Below are positions 48,160-59,460 of a stretch of DNA of 64,000 nucleotides, piece after piece. A program made the translations under genes and the position numbers. The stretch is from Microcebus murinus. Taxonomy: Eukaryota > Chordata > Mammalia > Primates > Cheirogaleidae. Under the pieces are notes generated by a model. The model saw only the letters and a program-made list of their open reading frames with translations. It had not been told where the DNA came from and made no database searches. The number at the start of each line of letters is the position of its first letter. The first letter of the stretch is position 1. Location of the stretch: the NCBI RefSeq assembly GCF_040939455.1, contig NC_134112.1, forward strand, positions 63,939,001 through 64,003,000, read 5' to 3'.

Positions 48160-48956
48160 CTTAAATGGGCTTAAGTCTCTCCCATCTGCAAAGTCACCTC
48201 CTTGATCTCATAGGTTCCTCCTGTTACTGCCCCCACCTCTGCCCCTTGACAGCCACATTTCTTGAAACTTGATTTCCTGCTGCCCCTCTCCCTACTCACT
48301 CTTCACGCCGATACAGTACCTCTGCCCCAACCCATCCCTGAATGTTGGGGTCCCTCAGGGTTCTCTCATCAGCCCCCTTCTTACTCCACAACTACCTCCT
48401 AGGGGGATAGGGGCCTCGGCAGCACCGTGCTGCCATCTGTAGGTGGAATTGATGTCTCCCGCTCACCGTGGTGAGCTCCGGGTCTGCCCTGAGCTAACTG
48501 CCGGCTGGCTGTCCCACAGGCTCTGCAAACCAAACACGCCCCAAACTCACTTTCCTTTCTGTGCCACCCCCTGCCGAGTTGCTCAGTGCAGAAAACTGAT
48601 GGTGGTCATCTTTGACACCTGCCTCCTGGCCATCAGCACTCGCCACCCGCATCAAATCAGTCACAGCCTGGGTGGTTCTACCCCTTAGATGTGTCTAGGA
48701 GGCATTTATTGCTCTGTTCCCCTGCCACTTCCTGAATTCAGGCCACCTGCGTTACCACAGTGGCAGCCCCACAGATGTCTCAGCCTCCACTCTCGCGCTC
48801 CCAATCAATTTTCTACACCACAGTCACAGTGATCCTTTCAAACGCAGTTTGTTCAGATAATCCCCATCTGAACTTTTCCACGGCTTCCCATTGCCGTAGG
48901 GTAAAATCTAAACTGAGAGGATGCTGTTCTCTCCCCACTCCCATCCTCTTAGGTCA
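48160..48956 (+). mobile_element. L2 LINE fragment
   Basis: CCACAGTCACAGTGATCCTT, CACGGCTTCCCATTGCCGTA and GGGTAAAATCTAAACTGAG follow the conserved L2-like 3' series. The upstream part is diverged and the 5' edge is uncertain. Confidence 0.6.
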
Positions 48957-49130
48957 CTGGTTCTTAGTATGGGAGGCATCACCACCCGCCTAAGGAGCAT
49001 TTTGGAAATTCGTGGGGGTGGCTTTAGTTGTCACAGTGATTGGGTGGAGTTCAGTACTGGTATTTAGCAGGTGGGAGTCAGAAATGTGAGACATTCTCAC
49101 GAAACAGAATGTCCCCAACAGCTTTTGAAT
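48957..49130 (-). mobile_element. hAT-type element fragment
   Basis: CACTGGTTCTTAGTATGGGA, TTGTCACAGTGATTGGGTGG and TACTGGTATTTAGCAGGTGG resemble the 45601-45808 family. Confidence 0.5.
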
Positions 49131-50419
49131 ATTTCACTGAACATCCATGAAGGAGAAAATCCTGTTCCCAATGGTCTGAGCTGAGAGCCTAAGTCTATTT
49201 TTTTTTTTTTAACATGTAAACATGTTTATAACACAGCTGTTTTCATGGCTGTCTCATAGATAGTGAGTCTACATCTTATGAGCATCTTCCTATTTCATTA
49301 TATCTTCTGGTGTATTCATGCCTGTGCATATACATACTGAAGTCCAGATGATTTATTTATTATTTTTTATTTTTCCTCTGTATTAATATTGGCACCTTAC
49401 ATTGGTATTATTTAGAAGTTATAGGTACACGGAGGCTATGAATTTCATTTCAAGATAGCAAAGAAAGTTAGAAAGTATTTGTAATAAAAAGGGGAGGTTG
49501 GAGCAGATGAGGTTGAGAACCACTGCACGAGTGACACTGAGCTTTTTGGGTCAGTCCCTGCCACAGCCCCCAGGACCTCGCACCCCACCCTGTCACCACC
49601 TGCTTGTCTGTATCCCCCCTTCAGAGAGTGAGCCCCCGGGGCGGCAGGGATGGCACATGTCTTAACATCTATGCCTACTACCGTATCTGATTTTTACTAA
49701 GTGCTTCATAAAAATCTGCTCAATAAAGAAGAATATTTACATTTCTACTATTGTATCTTTAAGTTGATACTAATAGGACTGCATTCTCCAAACACAGACC
49801 AAGTGGGGAGAGACGAAGAAGAAATCCAGATGGGCTAGGGCTGGGGACGAGGGCAGCCAACCACAGATTGTTTACAGCTATTGGTCTGAGCCGGTTTGGA
49901 GCTGACCATTCCTGGAACTCAGCAGATGTACCAGATGACAAGAGTCCCTGTCAGCTATAGGATTTTTGTAATGCATGACTCATTTCTTCTCCTAGAAACT
50001 TCTAAGTACTTTATGTTTACCAAGTGTAGTCCATTCCAGTTTCAAAAGAAGAATGGCAGTTTTATATTCTAGAATGCCTAATATACTTTTGATTCTAAAC
50101 ACAGTTTTAGAGAAGCACATAGCATGTAATCTGGATGACTAAACCCAAATTTCAACTGCCTCACTATGCTTGCCAAACAAAAGGCGTTTGTGCAGAAGGA
50201 GCACCCGCGGTTGAACAAAGGTTTCATTTGGTCTTCTCGGTCATATACTCTGGTCTTAGCTGCAAATGTTAATCTGGCTGCAGAGGAGAATGAACTTTGA
50301 AAGGGCCAAGTCCCAAGCAGTCGAGTGTCTTATTCCCCAGAGCAGCAATAGTGGTGGTGTGGTATTAATGGCAACAGTCTGTAATAATGAAATGTGCAAT
50401 GAATTCTCCTACTGGACGT

Positions 50420-50876
50420 TTTGGGGTGGGGACTACAGAGGACACTGGAGGTGCCCGGCCTGGATCCTCTTTGGCAGGCTGGTGTATCCACCCTCCAGCT
50501 GCGGTGACATGGGCTCCTAAAAGGGTCACAGCTGTCCCCGTCAGAAAACTGTACTCAGCCACCTGACCCAGGAGTTTATATACTCACTGAGTGGTGGTGG
50601 TGCAGGTGATGGTGCTGATGACATGTAGCCAATGACTTCTGTGCATGTAGGCTCACCCCTCTGCCTCCAGGTGGGTTCAACTCTGTGGTGCAAACCCTGC
50701 TCCAGAGCTCCCCGAGGGGCCAGACTGAAGCCATGCTGCAGCGAGACCACATCCTTCCTTCCCCTGCCCTCTCCTAGTTGCCTTGCTCCTCTTCTCCCAC
50801 GAACACACCCTCAACAAATCACATGCGCCTGAGTCCCTGTCTCAGCTTCTGCTCTTAGAGAATCTGACCTAAAACA
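50420..50876 (+). mobile_element. Solo LTR, same family as 56622-57056
   Basis: GGATCCTCTTTGGCAGGCTG, TGACATGGGCTCCTAAAAGG and the ending ACAAATCACATGCGCCTGAG followed by a CTTAGAGAATCTGACCTAA-like run align with the LTR at 56622-57056. A TTTATATAC box is at about 50575. 5' edge approximate. Confidence 0.6.
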
Positions 50877-51689
50877 GGAGTCTAGGGCCTTATCCCAGGT
50901 GTCTGAAAGTTTGCAAAGATCAGATTGCTCTCTTAATTTTTATTCGGGCTTCAGGGTTTTCCATAGCTATATGTAAGGGAATGATTGCCTGAAAACTGAT
51001 CAAATGGATATATTTAAAAATTAAGTTCAAATCATTCACTTATTGCCTCTATTGAACGTTGTTGTAATGATTTCATTTACATGTCTGTATTCTGTATCAG
51101 GCTGAGAATTCTTTAAAAACCACATTCCACACCCCAGGACCTCACAGTGCCTGGCCCGTGTCCACTCAGTGAATAGGTGATGAATGGATAATTTGGACAG
51201 ATGCATTTAATACGGCATCAAGTGATAGTCTTTGGAATTTATAAAGTTTAAAAATATTTAGAATATGTATTTAAAATGAGAAGTATGTTGGTTCTTATAC
51301 ATTTGAGTTTCATGATTATTATAACACCCTTAATGACCTAGGACTTCTTGAGTTTCTTCACTAATTTCACTAGTTTCTACACTGTGAACCTTTCTTTACT
51401 TTGCCTTGGTTCCCAACTTTTAGCATTTTTTCCCCCTAAATTAAACCTGTTGGATTTGATTTGTTTCCTTTTGCAAATCACTTATTGGTTCATGAGTGCA
51501 GTTCTATTTAAAGCTCCTCAGAGGAGGAGATGAGTTATTTCGATAGTGAAATCATGATAGCTTAAATTTCCCATTTAAGAGTTTGTTTCTGCTTTCTACT
51601 TCATTTCTACCATAATATAGTAGAACCTTACCTAAACTCTTACACAGCCATCCATGTGCAGGTTGTAGACCACCTTTGGTTAAGGTTGC

Positions 51690-51823
51690 CTGATAAAATG
51701 TGGCTACAATGTCTCTGTGCAACTATTCAACTCTGTGTTTTAGCTTGAAAGCAGCCATACATGATATGTAAGCAAACAGGCCTGGCCGTGTTCCAATAAA
51801 ACTTTGCTGGGCTATAGTTTGCC
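51690..51823 (+). mobile_element. hAT/Charlie-type element fragment
   Basis: TCTGTGCAACTATTCAACTC, TGAAAGCAGCCATACATGAT and CCAATAAAACTTTGCTGGGC are the 3' half of the family at 10024-10180. Confidence 0.7.
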
Positions 51824-52514
51824 ACTTAAATCATGATTTCAGGAGATTCTCACAAATATTCAAAAATGCGATTTTAACGAAGCAATTTGATTTTTATCCA
51901 TGAAATTACCTTTTATAAATTCCCCACAATTCTATACAATTCTGTTTAAGGTGGGATAAAACTGGTATTTTTATACTTTTCTGAGGATCCTGAAAATTAA
52001 TTGGAGAATGTTTTCTAGAAAATATTTTGACAATTATTTCAAGAGCCATAAAACCTTGAGTAAAGTAAGGAATACATTTAAAAATATTTTAAAAATACGT
52101 ATCAAATATACATGGTAGTAAAAAGCAGAAGCAACTTACACAACCACGAATAAGGTAATAGATGAATAAGTAAATATACTGAATGCCCCAACTCTGCCCA
52201 GCGACAAGCCTGGCTCTGAAGGGCTGCACAGAGTAAGAGGTTTGGAAGGAATGCCTATGGCCCAACTCTGGGGAAAGATGCTAAAAGAAATCACTCAGGA
52301 AATATTTTGCATGGTTCCTAAAAAGGATCGGAAGACTACATAAGTATCATAAGAAATGCTTATGATAAAATGTGAAGTGAAAAAAATCCATATACATAAT
52401 TTTATGAGCATTCCGATTACAATGATATGAAAGCATAGTATGTATACAGTGGGAATTTACAAAATGAAAATAATTTAAGTGGTTGGCTTTCTACCCTAAG
52501 TGCTCTATAATGCC

Positions 52515-52725
52515 AGCATGCTGCAATGGCTCAGAGCAGGGATCTGCGACCAGGCAGCGTGGCTCTCATTCCTGACTCGCCAGCCCTGCGACCCTGCATC
52601 TCTGATTCATCACCTGTAAAATCATGACAGTACCTATCTCACAGGGTTGCTGTGAAAATTAAATAATATGATACATACAACACTTCATTACTGGGACATA
52701 CTGTTATGTAAGATTTGCAATTGCT
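52515..52725 (+). mobile_element. MIR SINE
   Basis: CAGGCAGCGTGGCTCTCATT, TCACCTGTAAAATCATGACA and ATCTCACAGGGTTGCTGTGA are MIR core and tail motifs. Confidence 0.75.
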
Positions 52726-52856
52726 ATTAGATGACTTTCATAATGAAGCAAAGACATTTATATTTTTCCAGAAACACTTCACCAGGGAGTCTAAAAGTAG
52801 AATGATAATGGTGCTCAGCTGAGAATGAAGCATCCACAAAGCTCTGTGATACTTAC

Positions 52857-52977
52857 AGAATCAACCAGGATGTGTGGATGAGTGTGGGACTCTCCCTCCA
52901 AAGGCTGGGAAAAATAGACATCGATGGAATAGTGTACATCTGGCTCTAAACAGATGGGTGTGGGAAGGAGCATGATT
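52857..52977 (-). CDS. LAMB4: LAMB4 exon W3, LF domain
   Basis: 121 nt. Acceptor TTAATGCAG, donor GATTCT|GTAAGT. Encodes IMLLPTPICLEPDVHYSIDV and YFSQPLEGESHTHPHILVDS. The first base completes the Arg codon from W2. Gap-free against human LAMB4. Confidence 0.96.
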
Positions 52978-53479
52978 CTGCATTAAGAGAAATAAAGCAA
53001 AAGTTCAGTGACAAAAGTACAATCATATTACCTAAGTAGCCACAGTACGTGGTAGCGTTCCACTTGTGCCGTGAAGTGGGTGCCACTGTGGGGTTGAGGC
53101 CAGGTCCAGGTCTAGACCAGCACAGGTGGGTTGGCTGGATGGTGAATTCACACTTACATCCTTAGTGGCTCCTCCACAGGTTTTTGACAACTAGCAAAGT
53201 CTTAGAAACCATTGGCCATAGGTTGTCTTGACAGCTCTGGGGAAAGGATGGGATAGATATCCTTCATTCCGTCTGTCACACTGATACCAACAGGGTCTCT
53301 GTTTTGTTTTGCCACAAATCTCTGATGAGGCAGAGTGAGTGGCCTCAAAATTAGTAGCTTCTTACCTCATAGACTCTCAGCTGTTAAGACTACTCAAGCT
53401 GAATATTTTATTGTTATTCCTGTAACATTTTACTTTTTCACATTTCCAAGCCACTTGGGGGACTGGAAAAGGAACATTC

Positions 53480-53690
53480 TGGATTTAGAGTCAGGATATC
53501 TGGGTTGGAATCCTGGTTCTGCTACACACTAGCAATGAGGGCAAGTCATTTGAGTATTCTTCTTCTTAATTTCTTCTTCACCTGATAAAGACAAAATCTA
53601 CCTCACCAAGTTATGAAGATTAAATGTGATATTAAATATACTGCATAGTGTAGCGCACAGTAAGTGCATAATAAATATTATAGTCTTCTA
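53480..53690 (+). mobile_element. MIR SINE
   Basis: TTTAGAGTCAGGATATCTGG, TTGGAATCCTGGTTCTGCTA and TACCTCACCAAGTTATGAAG match the MIR consensus order. Confidence 0.8.
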
Positions 53691-53787
53691 CAACACTTTT
53701 CTTCCACTTAGTTCCCAGATACAAATTATTGATGCAGGAATGAAATCCCAAGAAAGCTTCAGTGTTTGAGGTCAGGTCCCAACATAC

Positions 53788-53903
53788 CTGGCAGCCGCTG
53801 GCAAGGCAACAGACGCAGGCTTTGGCTGTGGAGTCTTGTGGGTACAGTACTTGTGCCCTCCGGCGGGGTTCACCATGAGCTGGACAGCCCAGTCAGCTGC
53901 AGA
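53788..53903 (-). CDS. LAMB4: LAMB4 exon W2, LF domain
   Basis: 116 nt. Acceptor CCCATCTAG, donor CTGCCAG|GTATGT. Encodes SAADWAVQLMVNPAGGHKYC and KTPQPKPASVALPAAA. It aligns with the human LF segment but is among the more diverged exons. Phase 0 start joins W1 directly. Confidence 0.95.
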
Positions 53904-55344
53904 CTAGATGGGCACGACATGAAAGCACGTCACCGTGAGGATGCAGGAAACTTTTTTGCACTTACTCATATATACCTAATGGATAGGACATGAATTGAAT
54001 TTGCAACCCACAGGCTACTTGGAAAATAGAGCTTTGGAGTTGAAAGAAGTCTTAGAGGTTTGCTCCTGGGCCCAACTCTCTGGTGTCTGAATCGTGATCC
54101 AGGCAGAAAGAACACTGTTTCTGGCTATAGCTATACTCACCGGCCTGGAAATACCCTAACCCTCCTGACAGGTCTAAATTTTCAACACCCATCTTCCAAA
54201 GAGTTGACTAATTCATCATGTCCCAGATTGCAGAATAATGATTTGGCATCATTCACTAAAGGATATATATATATATATATCCTTTATATATATATATATA
54301 TCCTTTATATATAAATATATAAAGGATATATATATTTCTATATATATATAAATATATAAAGGATATATATTATATATTATATAAAACATATATAAATATA
54401 TAAAGGATAAATATATATATGCATGTTATATATATGCACATACACATGCATATATATACATACAGAGAGAGAAATATGCTAATTAGCTATATTCTGGAAG
54501 CCTTACAATTTGGAAAAGCTTTTTAAAGTTGTCAGGGATATACTCTCTCCATGGAAAAATTAATCTATTTTTTTCTTTTTTAATGGCTTTCTTACATTCA
54601 CCAAGTCAAAGTACATTGAGCTCCCTCGGCTTTCATTTGTAAGTGAGAAGTAGAGAATTATGTTATATTCAGAATTTCAAACACAGTTTCTAGCAGGAGT
54701 TCAGAGCCTCTAAGATCACACCCACCTCCAGCTGTAGAAAATACTTTGTAAGGGAGATGGTTGGTGGGTTTCAGATTACCAAAGAAAAGGTTAGGAACCA
54801 CTGATCTAGATCAAGTATTTTTCTAATTTGGTTTCTAGTCTGTCTTAGATATTCCTTGACAGGCAGGAGGTGGGAGTGGGAGGCAGCAGAGGCGAATGCT
54901 TTTAGTCTTTCTCTTGTTGCAGGGCAAGATCCAAATGCAAGTAAATGTCCCTTCTGTGTCGTCTGTGAGCCTGACTCTGCACATTTGTTGGTTTATTAAA
55001 TTTCTGGAAAAAAGTCCCAGGAGGACAGGATTCATGTTATTTTTGTTGTTTATTGTTCTTATACAAACATTCAGTCACCACTTCCTTAAACCTGGTACCT
55101 TAAATATACATAATAACTCCAGCTTTAGCTTCTCTCCCTGGGATCAAGCATGTGTGCATATGGCTCACTGTGTTGCTTCAATGTCTCTAGGAAACGCTTT
55201 GGTTTATAACACTCTCCAGATGTTCTACTTTTTGCACATCATTTCATGATGAACCTTTTCTAGCAAGGCTGAAATGAAAACATTTAGTTTGAGAGTATAG
55301 TTCGGTCAGTTTTTACCATTGAAGAAGTTGGAGTTCAAGGATAC
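53904..55344. other. LAMB4 intron W1-W2
   Basis: Contains an AT-rich palindromic minisatellite (54258-54425). The rest has no recognised repeat or gene. Confidence 0.6.
54258..54425. repeat. Palindromic AT-rich minisatellite
   Basis: Alternating AAAGGATATATA and TATATCCTTT blocks recur at least five times with variable (TA)n spacers, so both strands present the same core in many hairpin registers. Confidence 0.88.
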
Positions 55345-55530
55345 CTGGGCTTCGTAGCGGATGGCCACAGAGAAATCCATAGGAAAGGGAATGTTTCTGA
55401 CGGCAAATCTCAAGCCAGCCCCAGGGAGGACCCTGGCAAATCCGGGTCCAGTCCATGTAACAGGGTTCCCAGGAACTGGCTCCCGTAAAACAGTGCGAAC
55501 TGCAGGCCTCTTGCCAAAAGTCACCGAGCT
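55345..55530 (-). CDS. LAMB4: LAMB4 exon W1, LF domain (first found in window)
   Basis: 186 nt (62 codons, phase 0 both ends). Acceptor CCATTTTAG, donor GCCCAG|GTATCC. Encodes REPVPGNPVTWTGPGFARVL, PGAGLRFAVRNIPFPMDFSV and AIRYEAQ, nearly identical to human LAMB4. The preceding constitutive exon (LE5 and LF start) was not found before position 64000. Confidence 0.96.
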
Positions 55531-56621
55531 CTAAAATGGAAGAGGAATGTAAATAGCCTTGCCTACAGTCAAGGCCTAGAAGAGTTCAGGAAAACAAAAC
55601 AAAACCAACCACCCCAAAACCTAAACCACCACTACCCTCCTCCTCCCCACATTTCCTGGTGTGTATATGATTCATTTGAGTCACGGATAAATTATTCCAA
55701 CCGGGATACGGTCCAGAGTCCAGCTGAGAATAATGTGCTGAAACTGCAGCTTTGGAACATATGTGACTGTATAGAATGACTGATTTGAAAGCAGTGTCAC
55801 TAGAAGCCACTTTAATTTTAAATACCCCATGTATTAATGAACTGAGCAAATCCCACACTGCCGCCCTTGGGTGTTCTCAGATACGATTGTGGAGTTCTGG
55901 CCAAAATATGGACGGAAAAGAATAGTCCCAGGCCTACTTTATAGATTTCGCCTAATTGTGCATGATAATGAGAAAACCCACATGGATTTATTTTCTAGAT
56001 ATTTCTCCTATGCAAACATGGGAGAAATGCTCCTCTTCTGTCTACTTGGGGGCATATAAGTACAAACCTCCTAAAACACTTGACTGATTAGAATCCCTGA
56101 TGGTCTCTATACTGGACGTCAGCCTGAGGCCATCTGGACCCTGTAGATAATACCTCTTTAATTACTTTTGCATCTGCCTCTCCACACTCAACAGCCTCCA
56201 CTCAAATTCCTCCTCTTGTTTCTCTTGTTTCTTGCAACAGTCTCTTTCTTGGCTCTGCTCTCCTCTCTCTCCCTGATCCAATACATATTATGAATGCATG
56301 CCTCTGCCAACAAAACAATTCAAACTCTAACTGCCAACAGAATAACGCCCAAGTAACTTATACTGGAGTTCAAGTTGCTCTGTGATCCACACCAAACTGC
56401 TCTTCATTTGTTTGTTTAGTAACAATTAAGCACCAGCCTCTGAATTAGGAATGCAAAGATAAATAGGATGGAGCTCCAGCCATAGAGGACTTTAGAATCT
56501 TGCATGTAAAGGGAGAATGTAAATAAGCAACTGTTCTACCACATTTGGTTTTAATAGACAGGCATATGTAAAGTCATCCATATGTAATGTTTTTCAAACA
56601 GTTAAGACACATGAGAAATTG

Positions 56622-57056
56622 TAGTAGACACACTACGTTCCCCTCCCAGATCCCCTTTACCTGGTCGGTGCACCCAGCCCCCAGTTGCTGTGTACATGGC
56701 TGCTAACAGTTCACAGTTGACCCTTGCTCTGGAGAGCTGCTCTCTCACATCTCCCTGGCCCCTACAGCCATCCCCCAGGGAACTCACAGCCAATAACGAA
56801 CTGATACGAGGGTATAAAAGCCTGGCCCTGTTGTCTCAAAGGGCAGGACGACTTGGATTGCAGTTTATGCTCCTGAGCTCTTCTGAGGATCAACCCAAGG
56901 TTTGTTTTGCCTGACACCACTTCTTACTCTGCCCTTTTTTTTTCTGTCTTGTTTCCTTCATTGTCTTAAAGAGTATTCCTGAAGAACACTTGCTTAATAA
57001 ATCACATGCAGCTGAACCTCATCTTAGGCTCTGCTTCTAGGGCACCTGACCTGAAA
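56622..57056 (+). mobile_element. LTR of a degenerate endogenous retrovirus-like element
   Basis: Has LTR-like anatomy: a TATAAAA box at about 56814, an AATAAA at about 56996, and an ending GCACCTGACCTGAAACA. It is similar to 50420-50876. Directly after it is TTGATACCAG, a position and form suggestive of a primer-binding or internal start. Confidence 0.65.
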
Positions 57057-57539
57057 CAGTTGATACCAGTTTACCTAAAAGTAGATCCAGAGATGCGATT
57101 CTGGAGGTGGATAATTTACTGTTCAGGTGGCAATGAGGACCCCAGTATGCAACGTGTACTGACAATCCCTGGCATGCAGTAGTGGGGTGATTGCTAAAAC
57201 TGTCACCTGTGGAGAACTGGGGTAAGATAAAAGGGAAAGTAGAGGAAATACTGACTTGAGCAGTATTTCTGGCACTGAAAGATATGGGAGACATGGTAAT
57301 TATAAGGACTGTGGAAATGAGTTGCTGTTGTTGAATATCTTTGATGAGAGAAAATGACAGGCTCAGGATAATCACCAATTTAAAGCAAAGTATGAGAATC
57401 AGAGGGCCTCTTTGGGGACATGCTCATTAAAGAGATGCCCATCTCCTTAAGGGCAGGAAGAGCTGAAGCCTAGGCAAAAGACTTAATTGTAAGAGTTGCA
57501 GAACTTCAGAGAAGGCCAAAGTATCAGCCTAGGTAAATT

Positions 57540-57670
57540 ACCTATGCAAACATGCAGATTTCTTGGCCAGGCCCAGATTCTCTGATGTATTATCTCCAGG
57601 GTCAGGCCCTGGAATCTGCATCTTAAACTCCCCAGGTAATACTTATGCACGGTGAGATCTGAGGCCACAG
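57540..57670 (+). mobile_element. MER5A-like fragment
   Basis: AAACATGCAGATTTCTTGGC, AGATTCTCTGATGTATTATC and TTAAACTCCCCAGGTAATAC are MER5A core motifs. Together with following sequence it resembles 62208-62560. Confidence 0.55.
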
Positions 57671-59121
57671 GGATAAGGGGAGGTGTGTGGTGACTCATGC
57701 TCTGCTCTTCTCTTTCAGGTGAACCTCAGATTGAGGAGAGCTACTCCCAGCATAGAGTCAGAGAAGGCTCCATGGGGATGCGGTGTGGGAACAGAGGCTT
57801 CCTCACACAGAAGCAGTGGGAGACATGGGTTCATGCACATGAGGACCTTGAGCCTCAGGTTCTCCTCAGCACTCTTAGACTACAGATAGAACCCACTTGC
57901 TCGTAATGGAAAATAGAGCCACCATTGTACTTCCACCACATTGCAGACAATGTAGAAATCTCAAAGCATACAGGAAGCTTATAAGAAAATGCATGCCTTC
58001 CTCAAGATCTGCCTGTGCTACCCCACCTGACCACTGGCCCAATACTTAGGGTCAAGTCTCAGCATGTCAGAGTGGGAAAGTACTGGATCTTTGAAAGAGA
58101 TTACAGCCAAAGGAGCTGCGGGATCTGGCCAACATGTACCACTAGCAACTGGGAGGGAATGGCTGAGTATGGATCCTGAGGAGAGTATGAAACTGAATAA
58201 GGGAGAGTTTGTATATTTGGGGCCACCTGTGCTATAGGATTTGGTAGCCGTGCAAAGGCCCTGGGAGATGAATCTAATATGTTACTTGAGTAACTATTGG
58301 AAGCTTGGCCACAGTCATGGCCCAGAAGAAATGAAGTTGAAATGCCAGAACTGCTGTAGCAGGTTGTAGAGAGGAGACAAGGCTCAAAGTAGTTGGGATG
58401 CTAGAATCGATTTCAGGTACAAGACCAGAAAACCCACCAGCTAACATGTTCCTGGTGGGGGAGGGGCTGGTAGACTCTATCCACCAAGACAGCAGGGATG
58501 AACTGGAGAAGACCAACAGTGTCACTGAGAAGCTGGGTATGACTATCCTCTGTGGACTAGTACAAGGTGTACTATATACTATTAAATATTACAAAACTGA
58601 GTTCCTTATTGTCAAGGTCACTGCAGGAGTCCAGGTTATCAAAGTCTGGGTAATAGTATTTAACTCTTGAAAGCAAGATGGCTATAATTGTTATGCTGGG
58701 CAGCAAGGCTGGCATGAGAGACAAGGGGGACTGACCCACAGGAATCTTCTTTGGAGATGGTTAATAGAACATGGTGTTCCTGGGAGCAAGATCGATGGTC
58801 AGTCAACAAAAGTATTGTTTAATGTATATAATCACAAGTGAGCAAGTATGAATCAGCAGAAGGCTGAGGTCAGCTGCACCATGGAAAGACATGATCTTTT
58901 GCCAAGTTTCTAGATTAGAGCCACTTCTTAGACAAGGGTTCTTCAACATCACAGCAAGTGTGATTCTCTTACTCATTCTCCAAAGAGATCTATGGTTATT
59001 TACTTGAGTAACTGTCTATTGAGGAAGGGGACAGACCCATGTCTTTCAGTGTTAGTGGATACAGGATCTGAGTTGATGCTAACAACCAGGTACCCAAAGT
59101 GCCCTCAGAGTGTCCCTTTTA

Positions 59122-59460
59122 TGGTTTTTTTTTTTTTTTTTGAGACAGAGTCTCACTTTGTTGTCCAGGCTAGAGTGTTGTGGAGTCAGCCTAGCTCATA
59201 GCAACCTCAAACTCCTGGGCTCAAGCAATCCTTCTGCCTCAGCCTCCCAAGTATCTGGGACTACAGGCATGCACCACTGTACCCAGCTAATTTTTTATAT
59301 ATATTTTTAGTTGTCCAATTAATTTCTTTCTATTTATAGTAGAGACGGGGTCTCGCTCTTGCTCAGGCTGGTTTCGAACTCTTGACCTTTAGCGATCCTC
59401 CCGCCTCAGCCTTGGCCTCCCAGAGTGCTAGGATTACAGGCGTGAGCCACCGTGCCCGGC
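59122..59460 (-). mobile_element. Alu SINE inside the ERV-like element
   Basis: Oligo-T tail complement at 59125-59141, GAGACAGAGTCTCACTTTGT, a TTTTTATATATATTTTTAGT linker, and GCGTGAGCCACCGTGCCCGG. Imperfect 16-bp duplication (59106-59121 and 59461-59476) with three transition differences. Confidence 0.94.

Larger units (their letters stand above)
46383..52856. other. LAMB4 intron W3-W4
   Basis: 6.5-kb intron. Contains a Tigger remnant (47435-47872), an L2 segment (48160-48956), a hAT fragment (48957-49130), an LTR (about 50420-50876), a hAT piece (51690-51823) and a MIR (52515-52725). Nothing was recognised between 46383 and 47430. Confidence 0.65.
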
